Made by a program: the position numbers and the translations under genes
Notes under the pieces: model-generated
Databases searched by the model: none
Told to the model about the DNA's origin: nothing
Seen by the model: only the letters and a program-made list of their open reading frames with translations
NCBI GenBank assembly: GCA_937880795.1
Contig: CALGRQ010000193.1
Location: forward strand, 1-11,696
Direction of reading: 5' to 3'
Source: an uncultured Dyadobacter sp.
Lineage (GTDB): Bacteria; Bacteroidota; Bacteroidia; Cytophagales; Spirosomataceae
Length of the DNA stretch: 11,696 nucleotides
In this document: piece by piece, positions 8,382 through 11,696 of the stretch
Layout: every line of letters starts with the position of its first letter
Numbering within the stretch: position 1 is the stretch's first letter

Positions 8382-10120
8382 TTCATCAGATATACGTTGA
8401 TCTGATCATAGCTGGTTCCCTCAGGTGCGGTCATGGTAAGACGCACACTATTTCTGTCTTCCATTGGCGCCAATTCACTTTGCAAATTCGTATAGGTGAA
8501 GTAAATCAAAACCCCGCATAGTGCAACCACTACCCACGCTGCCCAGCGAATTTTCATAAACCCTTTGAGCATGTTGTGGTAACCATCTTCCATACCTTTA
8601 AAGAAAGGTTCCGTTTTATTATAGAACCAGCCATGCCCTGAGTCCTTACGGTTTAAAACAACGTTTAGAACCGGAGTAATCGTTAGAGACACAAAGGCGG
8701 ATATCAATACCGCGGATGCTACCACAATACCAAATTCACGGAAAAGACTACCTACAAAACCTTCGAGGAAAATAACCGGTAAGAATACCACCGCCAAAGT
8801 AAGGGACGTAGAGATAACCGCGAAGAATATCTCCTTACTGCCTTCCAAAGCAGCCTGCCTGATATTAAGGCCACTTTCTAATTTTCGGAATATATTTTCC
8901 GTTACCACAATACCATCGTCCACCACAAGTCCGGTTGCCAATACAATACCTAACAAAGTGAGGATATTGATGGAAAAACCACACATATACATCACAAAGA
9001 AGGTAGCAACCAAAGAAATGGGTATATCGATCAATGGCCTAACCGCAACTAGTAAATTCCTGAAAAAGAACAAGATAACGATTACTACCAATCCGAAAGA
9101 TATGATCAAGGTCTCTTCAACTTCCTCGATGGATTGGCGAACCAGTCGCGTGTTGTCGATCAAAACATTAAAGGTAACATCCGACTTGTTCGATTTCTGA
9201 ATCTCTTCCAAACGTTTATTAAACTCTTTGGATATATTCACATAATTGGCACCCGGCTGCGGTATTACCGCCAAACCTACGGCAGGAACACTATTGTATT
9301 TCCAACTTTGTTCTTCATTCTCCGGCCCAAGCTCTACCTTCGCAACATTAGACAAGCGAACGATCCCGGTACCATCATCCTTGATAACCAAATCATTAAA
9401 CTCCTTCTCTGTTGTAAGCCTTCCCATGGTTCTGATGGTAAGCTCTGTATTGCCCCCATATATTTTACCAGCCGGTAGCTCTACGTTTTCGGAACTAAGC
9501 GTACTGCTTATATCATTAAATGATACATTATATGCACTCATTTTATCGGCATCCAGCCAGATACGCATGGCATATTTTTTCTGGCCAAAAATGTTAATTG
9601 CACTTACGCCCTCAATGGTTTGTAAGCTTTGCTGCAAAACATTTTCAGCATATTCACTTAGTTCCAATATACCTTTTGAAGGACTCTGTACAGCCAATAG
9701 TAATATAAAGTCACTGTTTGCATCGGCTTTGCTTACCACAGGAGGTGCATCTATATCCTGCGGAAGGTTACGCTGCGCCTGACTTACCTTATCCCGAACG
9801 TCATTAGCGGCAGCTTCGAGGTCGGATTCTAGGTTAAACTCAACCGTAATATTGCTCATACCCACCTGACTCGATGAGCTGATTGTTTTAATTCCCGGGA
9901 TACCGTTTATACTCTTTTCGAGTGGTTCAGTAATTTGGCTTTCAATAATATCGGCGTTGGCCCCCACGTAGCTGGTTCGAACGTTTACAATCGGAGGGTC
10001 AATAGCGGGATAGTCGCGAAGCGATAGAAAACTATAACCTACTATCCCAAACAGGATCACGAGTAGGTTCATAACCACGGCTAGTACAGGCCGTTTCAGA
10101 GATAATTCCGAAATATTCAT
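8366..10120 (-). CDS. RND permease, N-terminal part (TM1-TM7 and first porter loop)
   Basis: A 584-codon reading frame starting at the ATG at 10120. TM1 lies at about 11-31, followed by the DYPAIDPP turn typical of RND pumps and the first periplasmic loop with PN1, PN2 and docking parts (about 32-335), then TM2-TM6 (about 338-500) and TM7 (about 526-544). The proton-relay aspartates are present as D401 and D402 in LVVDDGIVVTENIF. The last seven residues (LMKWLIT) are out of frame compared with the family. Alone it lacks the second porter loop and TM8-TM12, so it should not make a working pump unless it assembles with the back part. Confidence 0.85.
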   Translation of the reverse strand: MNISELSLKRPVLAVVMNLLVILFGIVGYSFLSLRDYPAIDPPIVNVRTSYVGANADIIESQITEPLEKSINGIPGIKTISSSSQVGMSNITVEFNLESDLEAAANDVRDKVSQAQRNLPQDIDAPPVVSKADANSDFILLLAVQSPSKGILELSEYAENVLQQSLQTIEGVSAINIFGQKKYAMRIWLDADKMSAYNVSFNDISSTLSSENVELPAGKIYGGNTELTIRTMGRLTTEKEFNDLVIKDDGTGIVRLSNVAKVELGPENEEQSWKYNSVPAVGLAVIPQPGANYVNISKEFNKRLEEIQKSNKSDVTFNVLIDNTRLVRQSIEEVEETLIISFGLVVIVILFFFRNLLVAVRPLIDIPISLVATFFVMYMCGFSINILTLLGIVLATGLVVDDGIVVTENIFRKLESGLNIRQAALEGSKEIFFAVISTSLTLAVVFLPVIFLEGFVGSLFREFGIVVASAVLISAFVSLTITPVLNVVLNRKDSGHGWFYNKTEPFFKGMEDGYHNMLKGFMKIRWAAWVVVALCGVLIYFTYTNLQSELAPMEDRNSVRLTMTAPEGTSYDQINVYLMKWLIT

Positions 10121-10155
10121 AATGATAGTTTCAAGGAAAAGGTCCTTCCTGGTGC

Positions 10156-11220
10156 TTACTTATTAACAACTTTCAAGTCTCTCACACTTCTCACCTTTAC
10201 AGGTGCATCAGGTCGGGTAAATAAAACACCCGAAACAACCACAGAATCTCCTACGCTAAGCCCTTGTGTAACCTCAATATATTCTTCCTGTCTGGCCCCG
10301 GTTTCAACATTTACAAAAAAAGCCTTACCGTCTTTTACGGTAACAACCTTTTTACTTCTGGAGTCAGGAATTATGCAATTGGCAGGAATGAGTATACTGC
10401 TTTTGTCTGCACCTTCTTTTAAGTAAACTTTAACAAATGAACCTGGCGTAACATTTCCTCCATTTAACACCGCTCGTACGGTAAGATTTCGCGAACTCTC
10501 ACTAATTTGAGGTTCGGTCGCTATAATTCTTGCCAGCTGCCTTTCACCACCACTTTTATCCAGTAATACTTCAACGGTACTTCCTTTTTGAACATATTTT
10601 TGGTAAGATTCAGGCACCATGAAATCGATTCGCAACTGAGAAAGTTGTTGCATCGTTGCCAGCACACTGGTTGGCGTCACATACGATCCTGCACTTACTC
10701 TTCTTAATCCAACAACCCCTGTAAACGGGGCACGTATTACTGTTTTTTCAATTAATGTTTTTGAATAGGCTATATCCGCCTTCAAACCATTGACCGTATT
10801 TACCGCAATGTCGTAATCAGCCTGATTTACGCCATTAATGTCGATCAACTGCTTTAACCGATTTTCTGTTTTTTCAGCCAATTCCAGCTGCACCGTAAGT
10901 TTGTTCACCTGGGCTTCCAAATCGGCACTATTGATGCGTGCCATTACAGTTCCCTTCGCCACGGAAGCCCCCTCCGGAATATTTAAAAATGTAAGTAACC
11001 CACTTACTTCTGGCCTCAGCTCGGCAAATTCGTTAGCAACCACGCTACCATTCACTTCTACCTGATTTCCAATCTGTTCCGACTTGGCAATAATGACATC
11101 CACGGTCGTTGGCCCGCTCTTTCCTTTCTGTTCGAACGTATTTTTCTTTTCCTTACATGAAACTGAAAAGAGCAGCGCACTCGATATTAAAATAGAGGAA
11201 AAATAAGGAGTAAACTTCAT
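10156..11220 (-). CDS. RND efflux periplasmic adaptor (membrane fusion lipoprotein)
   Basis: A 354-residue adaptor that links the RND pump to the outer-membrane channel. The N-terminus is a lipoprotein signal (hydrophobic stretch about 7-19, then SVSC with C22 as likely lipidation site, followed by KEKK). Next come the first half of the lipoyl-like domain (ELRPEVSGLLTFLNIPEG), a coiled-coil hairpin (about 95-155, rich in Leu, Glu and Lys), the second lipoyl half (IRAPFTGVVGLRRVSAGSYV), a beta-barrel domain with FVKVYLKEG, and a membrane-proximal domain ending RSVRDLKVVNK. I chose the ATG at 11220; an in-frame ATG at 11259 would put 13 charged and polar residues before the signal. It is the first gene of the operon, 35 bases before the pump gene. 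The substrate cannot be inferred. Confidence 0.88.
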   Translation of the reverse strand: MKFTPYFSSILISSALLFSVSCKEKKNTFEQKGKSGPTTVDVIIAKSEQIGNQVEVNGSVVANEFAELRPEVSGLLTFLNIPEGASVAKGTVMARINSADLEAQVNKLTVQLELAEKTENRLKQLIDINGVNQADYDIAVNTVNGLKADIAYSKTLIEKTVIRAPFTGVVGLRRVSAGSYVTPTSVLATMQQLSQLRIDFMVPESYQKYVQKGSTVEVLLDKSGGERQLARIIATEPQISESSRNLTVRAVLNGGNVTPGSFVKVYLKEGADKSSILIPANCIIPDSRSKKVVTVKDGKAFFVNVETGARQEEYIEVTQGLSVGDSVVVSGVLFTRPDAPVKVRSVRDLKVVNK

Positions 11221-11226
11221 TTTGCC

Positions 11227-11236
11227 TGTGTACACA
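11227..11236. repeat. Palindrome directly upstream of the adaptor start
   Basis: The 10-mer TGTGTACACA is a perfect palindrome, flanked by GCC and AGGC so that it can extend into a GCC/GGC stem with one bulged base. It lies six bases before the ATG at 11220, where a ribosome or a regulator would bind. It could be an operator or a small translation-damping hairpin, but may be chance. Confidence 0.35.
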
Positions 11237-11259
11237 AGGCGGGTATACTTTGCATTCAT

Positions 11260-11556
11260 AAAATAATCCGTTTTCGGAAGATAGGCTGGTTTAGAAATTG
11301 TACTGATTATTAAAACTTACCCGGCTATTCATCATTATATGTATATATACATTATAAAGTAAACAGTGGGGTTTTATACTAATTTATAAGGCATGAAAAT
11401 TTCAATCCGGTGGCATAACCTACCCTAACGGGACCAAAAAATCGGATAAAATACAAGCACTCACACCCACAAAGAACTTATATTTAAATACTTACAATAA
11501 ATAACAAGGGCAAATAAAAATCCAAACACAAGTATACAATAGGTAACTTATAGTTA
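11260..11556. promoter_or_regulatory. AT-rich intergenic region upstream of the efflux operon
   Basis: About 300 bases without a gene between the chorismate-binding gene stop (11557) and the adaptor gene. It should hold the efflux operon promoter on the minus strand, but I see no perfect TANNTTTG there. It contains the 14-base perfect palindrome at 11339-11352. No clear hairpin with T-tract follows the upstream gene. No open frame above a dozen or so codons looks real. Confidence 0.45.
11339..11352. promoter_or_regulatory. Perfect 14-base AT-rich palindrome, possible operator
   Basis: ATGTATATATACAT reads the same on both strands and lies about 119 bases before the adaptor ATG at 11220. Size and placement would suit a dimeric repressor of the efflux operon. 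Alternating TA sequence also gives palindromes by chance in AT-rich DNA. No regulator gene lies in the window. Confidence 0.35.
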
Positions 11557-11696
11557 TTATACTCCAATTACATTGAGTAATGTATTACACTTTAATTCCG
11601 TCTCCTCCCACTCCAATTGGGGAACCGAATCTTCTGTGATACCCGCTCCTGCAAATAAAGTGGCGATACCCTCCTTTAAACGCAAACTACGCAGGT
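11557..11696 (-). CDS. menF: C-terminal end of a chorismate-binding enzyme, probably isochorismate synthase
   Basis: Minus-strand translation from the right edge gives 45 codons to a TAA at 11557. The segment LFAGAGITEDSVPQLEWEET followed by ELKCNTLLNVI matches the conserved C-terminus of chorismate-utilising enzymes (isochorismate synthase, PabB, TrpE): the GAGI turn, the D-S-x-P loop and the E-W-E-E-T-x-x-K helix that helps form the active site. Isochorismate synthase of menaquinone synthesis is the most likely member, since Bacteroidota commonly use menaquinone, but PabB or TrpE cannot be excluded from 45 residues. It is on the same strand as the efflux operon, about 336 bases upstream of the adaptor ATG. 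Confidence 0.7.
   Translation of the reverse strand, partial: LRSLRLKEGIATLFAGAGITEDSVPQLEWEETELKCNTLLNVIGV

Larger units (their letters stand above)
7026..10120 (-). pseudogene. Frameshifted RND efflux permease (HAE1/AcrB-like), intact apart from one base
   Basis: This span would encode one RND inner-membrane pump of about 1031 residues, the usual size, but the frame shifts by -1 near 8389. The front frame reads through TAPEGTSYDQINVY and then enters a short nonsense tail ending at a TGA at 8366. The other frame resumes with DEVVDYLNDSIPEK, which is what the family shows next. Adding one base between 8390 and 8389 rejoins the two parts as Y-x-D-E. No slippery heptamer is seen in the overlap. 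Motifs on both sides are well kept, so the change is either recent or a sequencing error. The gene lies between its adaptor (35 bases upstream) and its outer-membrane channel. If the shift is real, the pump is probably non-functional. Confidence 0.8.

Noticed and set aside
8958..9782. Plus-strand open frames opposite the RND pump gene
   Set aside because: They mirror a strongly conserved coding sequence on the other strand and show no domain or start signal of their own.
11221..11259. Longer start (ATG at 11259) for the adaptor lipoprotein
   Set aside because: It would place 13 polar and charged residues before a normal lipoprotein signal; the ATG at 11220 fits better.
11393..11428. Eleven-codon open frame MKISIRWHNLP on the plus strand
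   Set aside because: Too short, with no ribosome binding site or context to support translation.

Overview
The window looks like chromosomal DNA from a Bacteroidota member, perhaps a Cytophagia-type genome (this rank is a guess). The evidence is a TANNTTTG-type -7 box before the S1-domain gene, few Shine-Dalgarno sequences elsewhere, moderate GC, and the protein types present. It carries no rRNA, tRNA, CRISPR array or insertion sequence that I can see.

Layout. Positions 1-70 hold the start of a minus-strand gene that runs off the left edge. Positions 245-4629 hold two plus-strand genes, 41 bases apart, for exported proteins of the metal-dependent amidohydrolase superfamily: a 1006-residue protein with two barrels, then a 440-residue protein with one. 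Of the three barrels only the second barrel of the large protein keeps a full set of metal ligands. The pair ends at a strong hairpin (4649-4687), which also serves the convergent minus-strand gene for a CvfB-like S1-domain RNA-binding protein (4718-5548). That gene has its own recognisable promoter element and a good ribosome binding site.

Positions 5638-11220 hold a minus-strand tripartite RND efflux operon, transcribed in the order adaptor lipoprotein (10156-11220), inner-membrane RND pump (7026-10120), outer-membrane TolC-type channel (5638-6969). The pump gene is broken: a one-base frameshift near 8389 splits it into a 584-codon front part and a 451-codon back part, which together make one normal-length RND permease. 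About 300 bases upstream of the adaptor are non-coding and contain palindromes that could be regulator sites. At the right edge (11557-11696) is the C-terminal end of a minus-strand chorismate-binding enzyme, probably isochorismate synthase.

The efflux genes would form one envelope-spanning export machine if the pump were intact. The two amidohydrolases probably work together on an unknown extracytoplasmic substrate. I see no clear previously undescribed system. The points most worth a second look are the split RND pump and the set of catalytic plus apparently dead amidohydrolase barrels.
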